64,000 bases of DNA from Thuidium tamariscinum (taxonomy: Eukaryota > Streptophyta > Bryopsida > Hypnales > Thuidiaceae). The DNA is taken from assembly GCA_947034885.2 (NCBI GenBank), contig OX344755.2, forward strand, positions 7,194,501 to 7,258,500. The letters run 5' to 3'. A program made the position numbers and the translations under genes. Numbering within the stretch: the stretch's first letter is position 1; each line of letters starts with the position of its first letter. Of the stretch, positions 23,836 to 36,391 are shown piece after piece. Below the pieces are notes generated by a model. It saw only the letters and a program-made list of their open reading frames with translations. It was not told where the DNA came from and searched no databases.

Positions 23836-26800
23836 CTAGGTATGTTGAAGACCCTTGCTTGGAACCGCCATGATACCAGCTTTAATGAGGAGATGCTTCA
23901 CTTCATTGAAACTAAAGCTTGGAGAATGTATGAACTTGTCTTCTAGTAGGTTCATTTTGCAGAAGTAACGAAATAAGTAATATAGATGTTTACAATTGAC
24001 ATATTGATGTCGTCCACCAATCGCTGAGACAGCCATGTAAACAAAATCAGGACAAGTGCAATCTGGATACATTCCAAGTGTGATTTGATAAACTTTGTGC
24101 GCAAGCTCTGTTCCAGATTGAAGGGAGATTATAGCTCCCAGTCCGGGATACGGGAGCATCGTAACTCCCAAAATCGTTCCTTTCACATTCGCAGCACTCT
24201 CCCACTTATTGCAATGCTCTGTACTAGGAGCATTGGCAAGTCGCCTAATGGGCTTGCTCCTTCGAGTTGTTGGGTAGGTGTCTGCATGCAGAGGGCTCCG
24301 TTCATCATGAAGGACCGCCTCAAAAACATTGGACATGGTAAATAATCTTCGAGGTGACATTGGTGGGCGCTCCTGGAGAAGGAAACCACCCTCTTGTAAC
24401 ATAAGTGTTTCCTGGCGAGTCAAACTAGTGCCCGTCATTACAGGCCACACGTCTGGTACTTGAGGCCAGTCAATTACCCAAGTACGTTTAGAGCCTCGAA
24501 CACATCGGTCAATATCATCTGGGCAGAACCAAAAATCGGTCACGACCTCCTTGTTTCCACCCCATTGTTTCTTTCTACCACGATACGTTGGAGCCGGAGT
24601 GCCCTTACATCCCCTTGCAATTTTTGCGACACAGCGGATGTTGGATCCACGCTGCTGGGCGTGACATTTGCAGCTAGACTTGTGTGATAATCTCGCAATA
24701 TGCCATTGCGAAGTGTCACAATCACTCTCCAATGCTATTGTGACATGCGGTACATGCTCAGAGTCGCGGGGAGTGTCGGCATTATTTGAAGGTTCCATTG
24801 GTTCGCGGGTAGATCGGGTAAGGACCCGTGGCTGAGAGAAATTGACCTTGTCAGGTCGATGGGAGTCACCATCCGACCCAATTGGAAGGTCAAGCTTGCG
24901 CTTCCCACTACCGAACACCTCTTCGCCCTCCAAGTGTGGAACACGTGTTGTAACATCAGCTGCTCCGGGAAGCACATTCAATGCCTCTGCGATCTTCTTT
25001 GGGTCGCCGCTACGCCTAGCACCTCTTAACTTCAACTCCTCTTTAGATGGCCCTGACCTAGATGTCTTACCCTTCAAGAATGCTCGGTAATTTGTCATTT
25101 GCATGAAAGCACGAATGCAGTCATCACAAGTTGCGGCAAATAAATCATTTCCTCGATTACCAGACTGCTGCAACTATTTGTTATGGATTGTCTCGGACAA
25201 GTTGCATGATGGCATGTCTGCCATCTCTTCAATACTAAGTCCCTGCAATTGAAAAAATATGATGAGTCCTACAAAGCCATTTCTGATAATCCTTAAAATA
25301 ATAGTGACTCATGAGTTGTATTTCTAATCTGTTCAGTAGGGCCTCAAGTTACCTCTCTTCTCCGAGAGGTGTTTCACATATATCCAAGTTTGATTAAAAA
25401 ACGTCTTTAAACAAGGCAGAGTGCTACAATTTCTAATCGGCATAGTAGGTTGTGAAGTTAACTCTCGGCTCTGAGAGGTAAGCTTCCACTTAACCAGTTT
25501 GATTTGTACAAATGCCTAACCATAGCAAAGCGTTGATGTTCTTCATCATCTCAGTGGCCAGTGAAGTGACCTCTCGGCTCCGAGAGGGAACTCACTCGTT
25601 CACTACGTTGATCAAATTGGACCTTCAAGTGGTTATTCTAATATTTACTTAATACAAAAATATTATTCATAATTGAATTCGGAATAAGATTAAATCATGG
25701 AAATAGAAAGATGATAGGTGAAGTTACCATTTCCATGAAGCCTCCCCATTGACGATATCGGAAGTGCCAAAAGCAAAGCCACAACTCTAGTTCCCGCATA
25801 GCATCTTCTGAGGCTGCCCCTGATGATAACCACCATGATCGAATGGCCAAGTATCTTGTCTCCGCTTCCTCCATGGTCTTTGAGTCTTTATATTGCTTGC
25901 ATAGTCGAATATGCTGGTGTTGCAGATCTGGTTTAATGAGCTTATGTGTATGTCGATGCAGCGAAGTAATCCAATGCAGAAGACATGTTCGTTCGCGGTT
26001 CTCCATCATTTCCTTCGGATTCCCCGTACCATATACAATGCGAACGGCATTCCAATTAGCTTGTGCGCTGTCTGCCATGAAGCCTTTGAAATTTGGATTC
26101 TCCACACCATTGCGTCTCATAACATCATTAAGTAATCTCCACATGATACATTGGATTTCGGTATCTTCTGATTGCATGTCACAGACAGCAATTGTCATGA
26201 CTTTCCTGCATCCTGTGTCGTACACATGGCAGGCCATGGTCGTCCAATCTCTTACACGTTTTACATGGTCAAACATTATCCACGCATTCTCCAAATCTCC
26301 ACCAACTTGCATGCGTTTGACTAAGTCCACTCCACTACCAGGTCCATCTACCAACATCTTAAACAAGTATACTTTTTCCTTTCCTTGTCCAGGGAAAACA
26401 TTGTCATGGATGTATTCGAACTTCAAATTCCGTTTCATATTCATGATGCTATCTATGACCCTACCTTTGCCAGTACTACGAAATGAAGATATGGTATTAC
26501 GGATATTAGGGGAACTCAATATTTGGAACCTATCCATCACATCCTCAAGTGATTTTCCCTCCAACATCTCTTTAGGTCCATCCCCGACGTGTATGAGGTG
26601 ATTGTCTAAAAACTGCTTACTAGCTGCAAGGGCTATGGCAGAATTAGTTGCACTAGGGGTTTTGGAAACCTCATCTACTATAAGTTCACTGATAGTGTCC
26701 AAAGACTCCCTACATGTTCCGGAAGCAACAGGATGCATATGGCAACCTAAATGAATGCATGCTCTGGTCATAACTACAACATTGCTAAAAACATAATACA

Positions 26801-27890
26801 CTCTAGCATCACAGGCACTAACGCAATGAGGAGGAATTTTGCAAATCTTGCAAAGAAGAGTGGAATCTTTTGGAGGGGCTAGGCCAACAGAAAATGGTAT
26901 AGTAGTATAACCGCACCACTCAGTTTCGTTGCGCTTTGATGATCGTTTCAAGTACTCACAGTCGGGGTTGTTACATACTAGATGGCCTGCACAAGAAGAT
27001 TTTCTAAACTTGAGACCATTTTCGTTATTGATATTGGATGTCATGGTTCGACACCATGCATGACCATCATAACGTTTATCCATACCATGCAAGTTCCTAC
27101 CAACAGTTGCTGAAGATGAAGCATGAAGATGTGGCAACTCGAATATCACATTTCCATCAAAGTCCGGGGGCAGGTACTGCACTTTGTGATGTACAATTGA
27201 ATCATAGTCTAAAGCAGCAACTTCGTTCCTGGATCCACGAATAGCTCCTAGTGTGCGAAAACAATCGACAATACTAATGGTACTAGTTGTACCATTTGGA
27301 TAAGTTGGAGGACGAGAATGAGTGGAAAAAGTAGGACTACTAGAAGGTGTGCTAAACGGAGTGGAAGCTGGCTTCATGACTTTCTTGGGAAGTATATGAT
27401 GAAGTGTTGCTTGTAAGCTGGGTTGGCTGGGAGACTCTCCCTCAGACTCACTCGATATATTGATGATTGGGTCTAGAACTTCTTGCTTCACTCGAACAAG
27501 TTGAACAGGAGTACCATTAAGCCTAATGTGATCAGTTTCCACAGAACTACTAATATCCTGACGCAAAGACGGCATATTCACTGTAGAATAATCTGACGTG
27601 CGAGGTAAGACATCATTGGAGCCACCCATGACGATAGAGCACAAACCATAAGCTCTATAGCGCCCATGACAAAGTTTCCAGACATGACCATCGTCAATTG
27701 CTACCTTCAACATATGGACAGATTCCTTCAAGTGGCCAGAGTCGGACATGACCTCCTCCTCAACGTAAATACTAGACTAGACAAATCCAAATTGAACATG
27801 AAGAAGGTGTGAAGACACGACAGCAAACCCTTCTTCATCAAGAGGAAGTACTAGCGGAATTTCATGTCCATCTGCTCGAATGGAGGCCAT
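23836..27890 (-). pseudogene. MULE-like SWIM transposase with premature stops
   Basis: Exon 1 runs 27890-25728 and exon 2 25242-23836, joined in phase 0 by a 485-bp GT-AG intron (1189 codons in all). At about residues 245-330 there is a GCM/FLYWCH-like Cys/His zinc finger (CAGHLVCNNPDCEYLKR). The RNase-H-like core has MFDHVKR (about 541), FMADSAQANW (about 607) and CLLHWITS...H (about 636). A C-terminal SWIM finger reads CTCPDF...CKHLYYLF. The conserved SETIHNK-x-LQQSGNRGN segment holds an in-frame TAG (25174-25176) where the family has Trp. A second TAG at 27777-27779 (codon 38) probably replaced CAG. If the ATG at 27749 is the true start, only the first TAG matters. The protein would cut and rejoin the element's terminal repeats. 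As sequenced it looks inactive, barring readthrough. Confidence 0.75.
25353..25586. repeat. Three 16-bp palindromes, period 109 bp
   Basis: Sites are at 25353-25368 (CTCTCTTCTCCGAGAG), 25462-25477 (CTCTCGGCTCTGAGAG) and 25571-25586 (CTCTCGGCTCCGAGAG). Spacing is exactly 109 bp twice, inside a diverged tandem repeat that fills the transposase intron (25243-25727). They are the same family as the array at 30.8-32.1 kb, with less perfect centres. Confidence 0.85.
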
Positions 27891-30185
27891 TGCCAAAGAA
27901 TTTTGCTTTCACTGCAGAACTAAAGAAATATGAAACAGCAGACATCAAACAATAGGAAGCAAATGACTTCAAGGGTTCAAAAGTACAGTATATAAGGGCA
28001 TGAGATAGTGTTATAAATGGAAGCAGGGGACACTAGACTATGGGATGGTCAGTAGCCGATAGAATGCAATATTTCTAGTACTGGAAAAAGTTGATTTTTG
28101 AAATGACCGCCAAAATGTAGGTTTCGGTACATTGCTCTTGAAGTGTCTGATGAAGAACCTAACTAATGAGGCCAAGTACTTTAGAATTCAAAAAACATAA
28201 TAAATGTGGGTAATTTAATACCCAAAATGAAGTACGTGCCTCACTAGCTTTTTATTCAAAATTGTAATAGGACACCTATGCAAATACAAACCAACCCATT
28301 TAATCATCTATATTTCAACTTAAATAAATCTGACACATACATTAAGGTGCCCCCAATTTCGCCACAGCCTGTTACAACACTGTCACAAATATGTTTTGGG
28401 ATTGATATCATGTTCCATTTGGCAATAAATAACGCAGTCCATTTGAATTGAACTCTCAATACCTAGAACTACTGATTCAATTTGATTCTGTCAAGATATC
28501 CGTTATTTGCTTCTCGAAGATATAAACAGTAATTGCACTTCCTAAACCGTAAAGTTAGGCCATTTCAATAATTGTTTTTAGAAATGAACCTTCTAGGAAC
28601 ATTTGCTGAAGACCATCTAGAAAATTCTTCGAACTTGTGATTGAAATTTAAAGTAAATCGTGATATCTTCACTTACTCATATAAAATTAAATTCTGAATT
28701 GTGTATAAAAGAATTGCCTCTTCACCCAAAAGGAAGGCTCTTGCCACTATGTGATTTGTTAGTATAGTATAAAGTCATCAAGTAAAACATCATTTTAAGA
28801 GCGCGAGTAGTGAGTGGTAAGGCTTCATTGTGGTAGTGCTAGTGAATATAGTGGGTCTTAGATTGAGCTAGTAAAAGAAACTTTAGCATGATCTGAGTAG
28901 CAGTGGAAGCGATACTAAGTTTTGCTATTTTCTGAGCCATATTGCAATATGTAGCGGAAGACTAATGCTGACGGAAAATGAGACTTGTGAAGGTAGTTTT
29001 GAATTTACGGAGAGGAAGAAGAGAAAGAAGAAGAGGGGAAAACTTCTTTTTTCTTCGCGTAAGCAGTTACTGCACTCTCGAAGAAGAGCATTGATAATAT
29101 CATCGAACAATGGTGGCTTTTCAGTAGGACTTGCTTCCGGTCTGCAGGAAATTGAAGATAAAGAAGGGAAGGAGGTCAACGAACGGAGTCCTCAGAAGTC
29201 GCAATGTTTTCTGCAGGAAACACATAGAGTTTGCAGCCTAGGAGGAACGTTCTACTCTTCTGTAAGTAGATCTTTTTCTGAATAACCATTTTGTTGTGAG
29301 TATTAAATCCTCGACTTGAATTCAATAAATAAGAAGCGAAGCCCTAGGAAAATATAGAACAGTATAGCAATCCATGAACAAAAGCCCTATTGCTGTTTTC
29401 ACCTTTGGTTAGGGACTATGACATATTAGCTTCATTTATTGCTGGGTGGTGTTAGGCCAAGGAGAATTGACAGACACATGATACGTTTTTTTCATCTTCT
29501 TATCGGACCCGCGGTCTCCATATTCTATTCATGTATTGGTTGGTGGGGTTAACACCAACGAGATCTAAGAAACACATGATACATTTTTTTAACCTTCAAG
29601 TAGGGCACGCGGCCTCCATGATGTATTAATTTATTGATTACGGGGGATTAGTCTAAGGAGAATCAAGACACCTATAAAACATTTTTTCAACCATCTGGTA
29701 GATATCTTCCATGTAACAGCAATGTATGCTTAAGGAGGGGTACTAAACTTTCCTCATTTTAAAAAGCTTTGTTCTAGCGATTGTTATATTGCCTGGGCTT
29801 TAAGATAACGTGTATGGACTCTGGATGACCATCCACATACTATTATGCCTTGTTTATATGTATGAATGAAATACATAAATTCACTTTTCTTCCCCCCGAA
29901 GCAACGTTCTAATAGTCGGACCTGGTATTCGTGACCTGTTCACACACCGTCCTCCCGTGATGATTCGCTTCTGTACCTTCTGCTGTCAACCAGCCTCCCG
30001 CTGTTCCGCAACCCTCACCCTAAATCGCACCGCTTTCTCTTCTGTGTAACGCGGTTGCTTCCGCCCATGTTTTTAGGCCCTTCCGTCTTTCGACATTCAT
30101 CAACTCCATACCCTAAAGCGACATTGCACTACATTTTGGGAGGGGCTAAGGTTCTCTCCGCGCGTGGATGTAGAGTGCGGCAGAG
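27891..30185. promoter_or_regulatory. Divergent intergenic region of the 14-kb element
   Basis: This 2.3-kb region between the two divergent genes must hold both promoters. It includes a diverged tandem repeat at about 29455-29720 (two full copies and one partial, period about 105 bp; shared words ACACATGATAC, ATTTTTTTAACC-like and CACGCGGCCTCCAT). A plus-strand frame at 28965-29285 (106 codons from ATG, with a Lys/Arg-rich block KKRKKKRGK) is unrecognised. I cannot tell whether it is an extra exon or chance. From about 29940 the sequence becomes CpG-richer towards the methyltransferase start. Confidence 0.5.
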
Positions 30186-33100
30186 ATGGCGAGGAGACCA
30201 GCGACCCGACAAGCTACCGCCACCGGAGCGGGAGTAGAGGATGACCCGAGTGCGAGCGAGGAGAGCTGTGATGAAGGGGACCAGCGCAGCGCCATTTCGT
30301 CAACTCCAGCAGACTTGGGCTCCGGGGTACGTATTTCACCTCGGGTTACACATGTTCTTCTGAAATGTGTAGGAGGCCAGTAGGAATAGATAGAGGCCGA
30401 CTTTCTTAATTTTGTAGGCCGCCGAAGTGAATTGGCCGGCTCCCGAACGAAATGCTTACCATCTCTGAGGTAATCCTCCCAACACCGAGAGCGGCATTGC
30501 TTTTCAGAGAGTGAGAGTCCAAAGAGGTTAGGGTATTCGGTGAGATTAGCTGAGAATGTGGGTTCAAGGACGGCGGTATCGGCTCTCACAATTATCCACG
30601 GAGCACGGCTGTCTACATTGATCGGTATGCTAGACTGGTCAGATTGATTGAGTTTCAAACCGATTATAATTAGGGCTCAGGAGGGGCCGTGTCTATGCAG
30701 AGAGATTGGTCTGATTCTGAGAATCAGCATCATCAAAAACCGGCAGTGCACTCAGAGCTGTTTGATCTGAATTTTTTTGGGATTTAGGCTTGAATCAAAT
30801 CCAGCACTCGCTAGCATTCTTCTCGGCGTCGAGGGTGTAGATTTCCATTCCGATAAGAAGCCGAATTCAGAGCCATATCGCAATATCCTGCCACGAAATT
30901 CCTAGTTTGAATCAGCTTCAACGTACCGCAACAATCTGCCTTCGTAACCCCAGTCCTTTTTCGAATCAGCTTTATCGTCCCAGCTGGTTCTGCCGGCGCC
31001 AAGGGTCCAATCTACTCTCTTTGATGAGTGGCCGCATTCCTATGCTCTCTTGGTTCTTCATGAGTTCTGGATCATCAACACCCTAATCCCCCAGTCCTCT
31101 CGGCGCCGAGGGCGAGAATGATTTTCGAGTTGGGAACCTCTGTCTTTCAATCGGACAGAATTTTCAGACCTTTGAGATCAGACCCAACAATCTGGGGCAG
31201 TCCTCTCAGCGCCGAGAGATAGGATCAGAAAATTGGAGCGGCCCGAGAAGACCGTAGTCTCGGATGGGAATGAGAGGACTAGTGCTGGGACAGGGAAGAA
31301 TTTCTTGATGTTAAATTGCAGAAGTGTCACTCCCCGATGATCCTCTCGGCGCCGAGGTGGAGGCCAGTTTCCTACCCTGGCCAGGTGCTCCCTGATCCAT
31401 CGAGGAATCACTGAGACTTACCATCACCTGACTGAGTACCCGGTAGTCCTCTCGGCGTCGAGGGGAAGCCCACCCATTTAAATCCGATCAATTCCATGCG
31501 CATTCCTTCAGGAATCTTGTACAAGACGCCTTTAGTTCTTGAAGAATATAAAATTCTAGAGTTAACATCAACACTTGTCTGGATGCACTCCGCTCTCGGC
31601 GCCGAGGGTGACCGCAATATTGTAATAATGCTAAGAAATTTCAGAAGTAATTGATGTGTCTGGTTTAGGGTCATGTTCGATATTCTACCTGTCGGCGCCG
31701 AGAGGTGTCGTTCAATACGGATTTTTGATAGTCATCGGATTCATTGTGTTGCAATACGGCTACCTCTCGGGGCCGAGAGATAAGACTGGTCATGGACATT
31801 TGATAACGAAATTAAGATTATCATTAATATTTTATTCGATAGCAGCAAAGTAGTCTTGCTCTCGGCGCCGAGGTGAGTTATAATTGGTTGCATGTATGAC
31901 CAACAAGAATTGACCCAGAGAGAAGTTTCCCATTTGGTTGCGGGTAGATTGACTACGAATAGAGTAAGGTGACCTTGAATTTTCATTGCGTGTAGGGTTG
32001 TTGTTGTTGTATAATCACTTCTAAGTCTCGCTGTCTGTCTTCTCGGCACCGAGAGCGAAACAAAGATTTATCGCTTTGATTTTAGGTTTTAGGGGGAGGG
32101 CACAGTTTTGATTCAAATGCCCAAATTATAGGTCGTCACTTTCCTCCCTTGCATTGTTCGTTCATCTATGTGAGAACATAGTTCATTAAATCAGTACGAT
32201 GTGATCTCCTGTATTTGATGCTGATGTAGTGTTTCATGTTCTCGATTTTGCAGGTTCAGCCTCATGAAGTAGGTCCAATTGCAGAGGCTGGCGTCCAATC
32301 GTCTGTGGTTGAATCCCATACGACTGAACAACCTGCAATCGGGACAAGGGATGACATCGAAGATGATGCGTGTGATGTTGAGGAGCCTAGAGAGAATTTC
32401 ACCTCCGAGGATGCCCTTCGCAGGTCCCAGAAAGTTAACTCCGTGGCTACCATCTCCGAACTGAGAATGAAACCCCATGCAGATTCTCGTCTCCGAATAC
32501 CTCTATGTCGTCTTGTGCAGATGCCAATGATCAGACCAGCATTACAATGTGACTTGATCAGGCTGCAGCAAGATTACGTACACGGTTATATTGAAGGGCG
32601 GGTTGCGTTATATGTCTCCGTTACTAATGAGCAGGGCCTTGAAGAGTCTGTGACTACAGGTGATAAAGTTTCCTGGGGACCACATTGGAATGAGGAGAAC
32701 GACATCTTCAATTCGTATTTGGCTGCTACCCCTGCGTTGCAGCATCTGCAGAATTCGAAATTCTTCGTCTGTGATGGCAACCACCGACTGCTGGCATGGA
32801 CATCCTACATTTCGAAACACCATTCCAATGATCGACAATGGCATGTTTCGGTGGATTCCATTATACTGGAGACCAAGGGTCGTATTGGAGCTGTCATGCA
32901 TGTTATGCATGACATTAATAAGTAAGTTTGTCTAAATCCTCAACAATACCTGTCTTTTTTTGTTTTCTCTACAGATTTCGTATTGTCTGTTGAATCTGTA
33001 TTTCGATTATTGCAGACATACAGAGAGTTCATTCATAAAGACCAGCTTGGTCCACACGTTATATCGGGTGCGCAAATATGGAGTCATGTCTTTGGACAAG

Positions 33101-36100
33101 TTTTCTGAGCATCTCAGTCCCTCAGAGATGACTCAATGCACTCAGAATTTAAGAAAGTCTTGGTACAGCATGTCGACAGAGGTTTTCACAGCATTCATAT
33201 ATCGTGTAAGTTCTCCCAATTATCATTTACGTTCTGTTGGGCCTTCACGATTCTTGTAAGCTTTTTTTATGTATCTCACACCTTTGTATCTATTTATTAC
33301 TATAGTATGAGATTGCGGCTGCTGCGGATACTGCTGTGCGGTTCTACAAGGAAGACACTGTGGAAGAAGAGCAGACGGAAGAGGGCATCTTGGCTGCCAT
33401 GCGACATGGCACTAAGGAGAAGACTGCTGTCCTTATGAAGAAGTTAGGGAAGCTTACTGCCGTGGCTAATCCAAACCTTGGAACGGAGTGGCTTGATGAG
33501 GTATGCATTTCTGGATTAATTGATTCAACGTCCAATGGCTAACTATTTTGTTTTTCATTTTAATCATTAATTTACGTATTCACAGATTGAGCATCATTGG
33601 AGTTTGAATTCTATTCCCGAGATGACTTTGGACAAGTTACAAATGATTGCCACATGCAACGTGAAGCCTCAGCATAAAGTAAAGTGGTTGCGGTGGTGGA
33701 ACTCGTCCATTCAAACTAGGGAGGCACGTCGATTTCCAGTGAAGCCCGTTGGAGAATCAGATTTGAAGTCCTTCTTGGTTAAGGCTTGTTGGTATGCAGG
33801 GGTGAGTTAATCCTTTCCTATTTTCAAAATTTAGCTTCATGTGGAAACATTTCACTTGACTGTGTACACACTTTCTTCATGGACAGTGTTTCTTTTCAAT
33901 GAATTCAACTAACTGCTTGTATTTCATGAACGTGTAGATTGAAGATGTAGCTACAGAGATGTTCGAGACTATTGTGAAGAAAGATAACCTTGTCATGAAT
34001 ATGGAGTCGCCCCAGGAGCCAGATGACTTAGCGGATTACATAGAAGACTGGAGATGCAGAGTCTGGGATCATGCATTCCTTCCGAACTTTAGGGGGCATG
34101 ACAACTTCAAAAAGTCAGATTCCTTTGTGAAGCATAAAGACTCGGACCTCGTTGTAAAGCGTGTCATTTTCAGGTATTATTGTATTTGGTGCGTTCATAG
34201 TCATTTACTATGTTACATTTGTTTCCTTACCTTTTTCATCGTGGATGGAGGCTTGAGACATTTGTACCATTTTCCAGGTATTTCAAATATGAGCTGCTTC
34301 CGAAGGCAGCGATTGCAAAGAAAAATCTACCACCCTTTCTTGCAACATGGTTGGACGTGTCTACCGAGAGTTCCATGTTTTCTCCTTCCCAGTTGAAGTG
34401 GTGGACTACTGCACACTTGAAGACTGGAGCTTGGTACCTTGACTGCTCTCCAGAATTTACCCCTCTTCCTGAAGACCGGTTGAAGCGCTTGATCAATTCC
34501 CAACCTCTTGTCCAGGACCAGGAGTTGGCTAGCTTGGATGAGGAGACTCGGGCCATGGTTGTGAAGAAGAAGGAGGAAGCAGAAAGGAAGATTGCAAGTC
34601 GAAATTCGGAGGCTGTGGAGAAGGCGCTTCAGAGAGTTAAGAAGAGGAACTTGAAAACAGTTGAGAAGGAAAAGGAAGTGCCTAAGGAGAAGAATTCAGG
34701 GAGCTCATCGAGGAAACCGGTTTCGGTGTCATCTGCAGAGCAGCATTTACCATTGACGGAAGACGGTTTAGTACATGGACCCCCAGTCATTGACGTGATA
34801 AATGACAACGAGATATCTATAGATGAGTTCATTTGCAACTCATCTTTGGAGGCGGTCCTTGCTGACCCTCTCCCTCAGTTGTACCATGACATTGTCAAAT
34901 TCATGGGCAAGGTGAGGCCTTTCACTTCATTTTGAATTGTTTGCACTTTCACCTATTTTTCAATTGCGGACTTGAATCTGACTTTTGTATATTTGGCAGC
35001 ACACGGCGGATAAAGAACGATTCTTTAAGGGTGTTCGTACTGACAAACCACGCGTTGATCTAATCATCGCCGACATGCCCGAAGGCTTACCTGTACCTGA
35101 TGTGTCAAAGCCTTCTCATGTGGTCCCAAAGTGGAATGAGCGACCCGACACTTGGCTGCAATTTCTTTTTGAATTTTCAGATGGCCATTTGCAGGATGAT
35201 GGGGCTCTTATTATTATTCATCCTTATAGGGCTCAGGCCAAAGCCGATATCGTTGGGTATGCAAACCCATATTCCTTCAAATTACGCAAAGAATGGTGGG
35301 GGATGAACCGCTTGCACCTTACTTCACCTTTGGATCGTTCCTCTACGGTATGTTTTGTCTTCACATCCACTTTCAAAGATATTTTTGAATGCTCTTGTAA
35401 TCCCTACAATATTTTTTGGAGATTGACCTGCCTTATTGTGCAGACTTTGCGTTTTGGAATCTCATTGTGGGTGAGGAATTTGCCGGAGGTTGGACCTTCG
35501 AAGTTCACATTCCAGGAATGCTCAAAGTTGAAGGCACTTGGAGTAGACGTTGCCCGCGATGACATTCTACAGAATTACACAAAGGCGGAGACGAGGGCCA
35601 TGGACAACGGTACTCCTTGGAGAGGGGCACGTGAGAAAGATCCTCGATTTATGCAGATGTTCATTGAAGCATCATCTCTCCCGGGTGACGTGGTTGTGGA
35701 TTGTACAGCTTCAACTGGTAACTTCCACAACCTTTCTTTGATATTGTAATGCCATTGAAGCTTTTAATTACTTCTACCCGTTCTATTAGTATTCAAATGT
35801 AAAGTCTCTTTGCATGATGCAGGTGCCGCCATCCATACGTGTAGGCTTCTAGACAGGCACATCATTGCCTTGGAAGAAGACAAGGCAATCTTCGATGCAC
35901 TCCTTGCCCCTCTTATTTGTAAGATTGACATTGTTCCGGTCACACCGGCTACTGTGCCATTGGTATCAGATGACCCAGACGTTGTGGATGTTCTTATTCC
36001 ACAGGTTGTGAAGAAATCTCGATTCAGTAAGTAAGTTTTCACTTAATTTATTTTCCTTCTTCATTGTGAAGTGTTGCCACAGAGCATTATCATTTCTAAC

Positions 36101-36391
36101 TCTCCATGTTTTTTCTACAGCATGATGTCTACCGAGGCTACACACCGACCGTTCTATTCACTTCCTGGCTTTTTTCCAAGCCCAGATAAACCTTATATAC
36201 TACCCCCATATACTGAGGCTTTAGCAATGGATTATGCATCCCAGAGTTTTATCCCTACACAGGATAAGACTGCCACTTTAAATCCTAGAGTTTTGCAGTT
36301 TTTGGATGTGACAACCGTGGAAGTAGATGAGGTGCCTTCCTGCACTGATAGTAGTGACGACTGTCAGTCAATGTCTTCTTCATCTATGTGA
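30186..36391 (+). CDS. ParB-like / DNA methyltransferase fusion protein
   Basis: Eleven exons join in phase without a stop: 30186-30326, 32254-32921, 33016-33205, 33306-33500, 33586-33801, 33938-34173, 34278-34911, 35000-35347, 35444-35717, 35823-36030 and 36121-36391. All introns are GT-AG and the product is 1126 aa. A ParB/sulfiredoxin-like domain spans about 129-240: RIPLCRLVQMPMIR, then VCDGNHRLLAW, where the DGNHR (221-225) corresponds to the family's G-x-HR motif. The middle is helical, with a charged linker at about 620-690. The C-terminal part looks like a permuted amino-methyltransferase. A motif IV-like ADMPEG is at 784-789 (DPPY in active enzymes). Motif I is VVVDCTASTG at 959-968, followed by RLLDRHIIALEEDKAIF, as in bacterial beta-class N6/N4 enzymes. 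The role is probably DNA binding or modification. The missing PPY aromatic makes catalysis doubtful. No plastid or mitochondrial presequence is evident; nuclear action is inferred. Confidence 0.8.
30820..32055. repeat. Array of ten 16-bp CG-rich palindromes in methyltransferase intron 1
   Basis: Consensus CTCTCGGCGCCGAGAG. Sites are at 30820-30835, 31097-31112, 31203-31218, 31343-31358, 31449-31464, 31593-31608, 31689-31704, 31764-31779, 31859-31874 and 32040-32055. Decayed copies lie near 30477 and 30990. Gaps run from 75 to 181 bp, apart from 277 bp across the decayed 30990 copy; the DNA between is not obviously repeated. The cores CTCGGCGCCGAG contain three CpG steps each. All lie in the 1.9-kb first intron of the ParB-methyltransferase gene (30327-32253). 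Confidence 0.93.

Noticed and set aside
25243..25727. The palindromes as part of transposase coding sequence
   Set aside because: Both neighbouring exons have good splice sites and join in phase 0; the region between has stops in all frames.
30820..32055. Regularly spaced short repeats that look like a CRISPR array
   Set aside because: The repeats are 16-bp perfect palindromes with irregular 75-180-bp spacing in an intron of a plant gene, with no cas genes. They are binding-site-like, not CRISPR.
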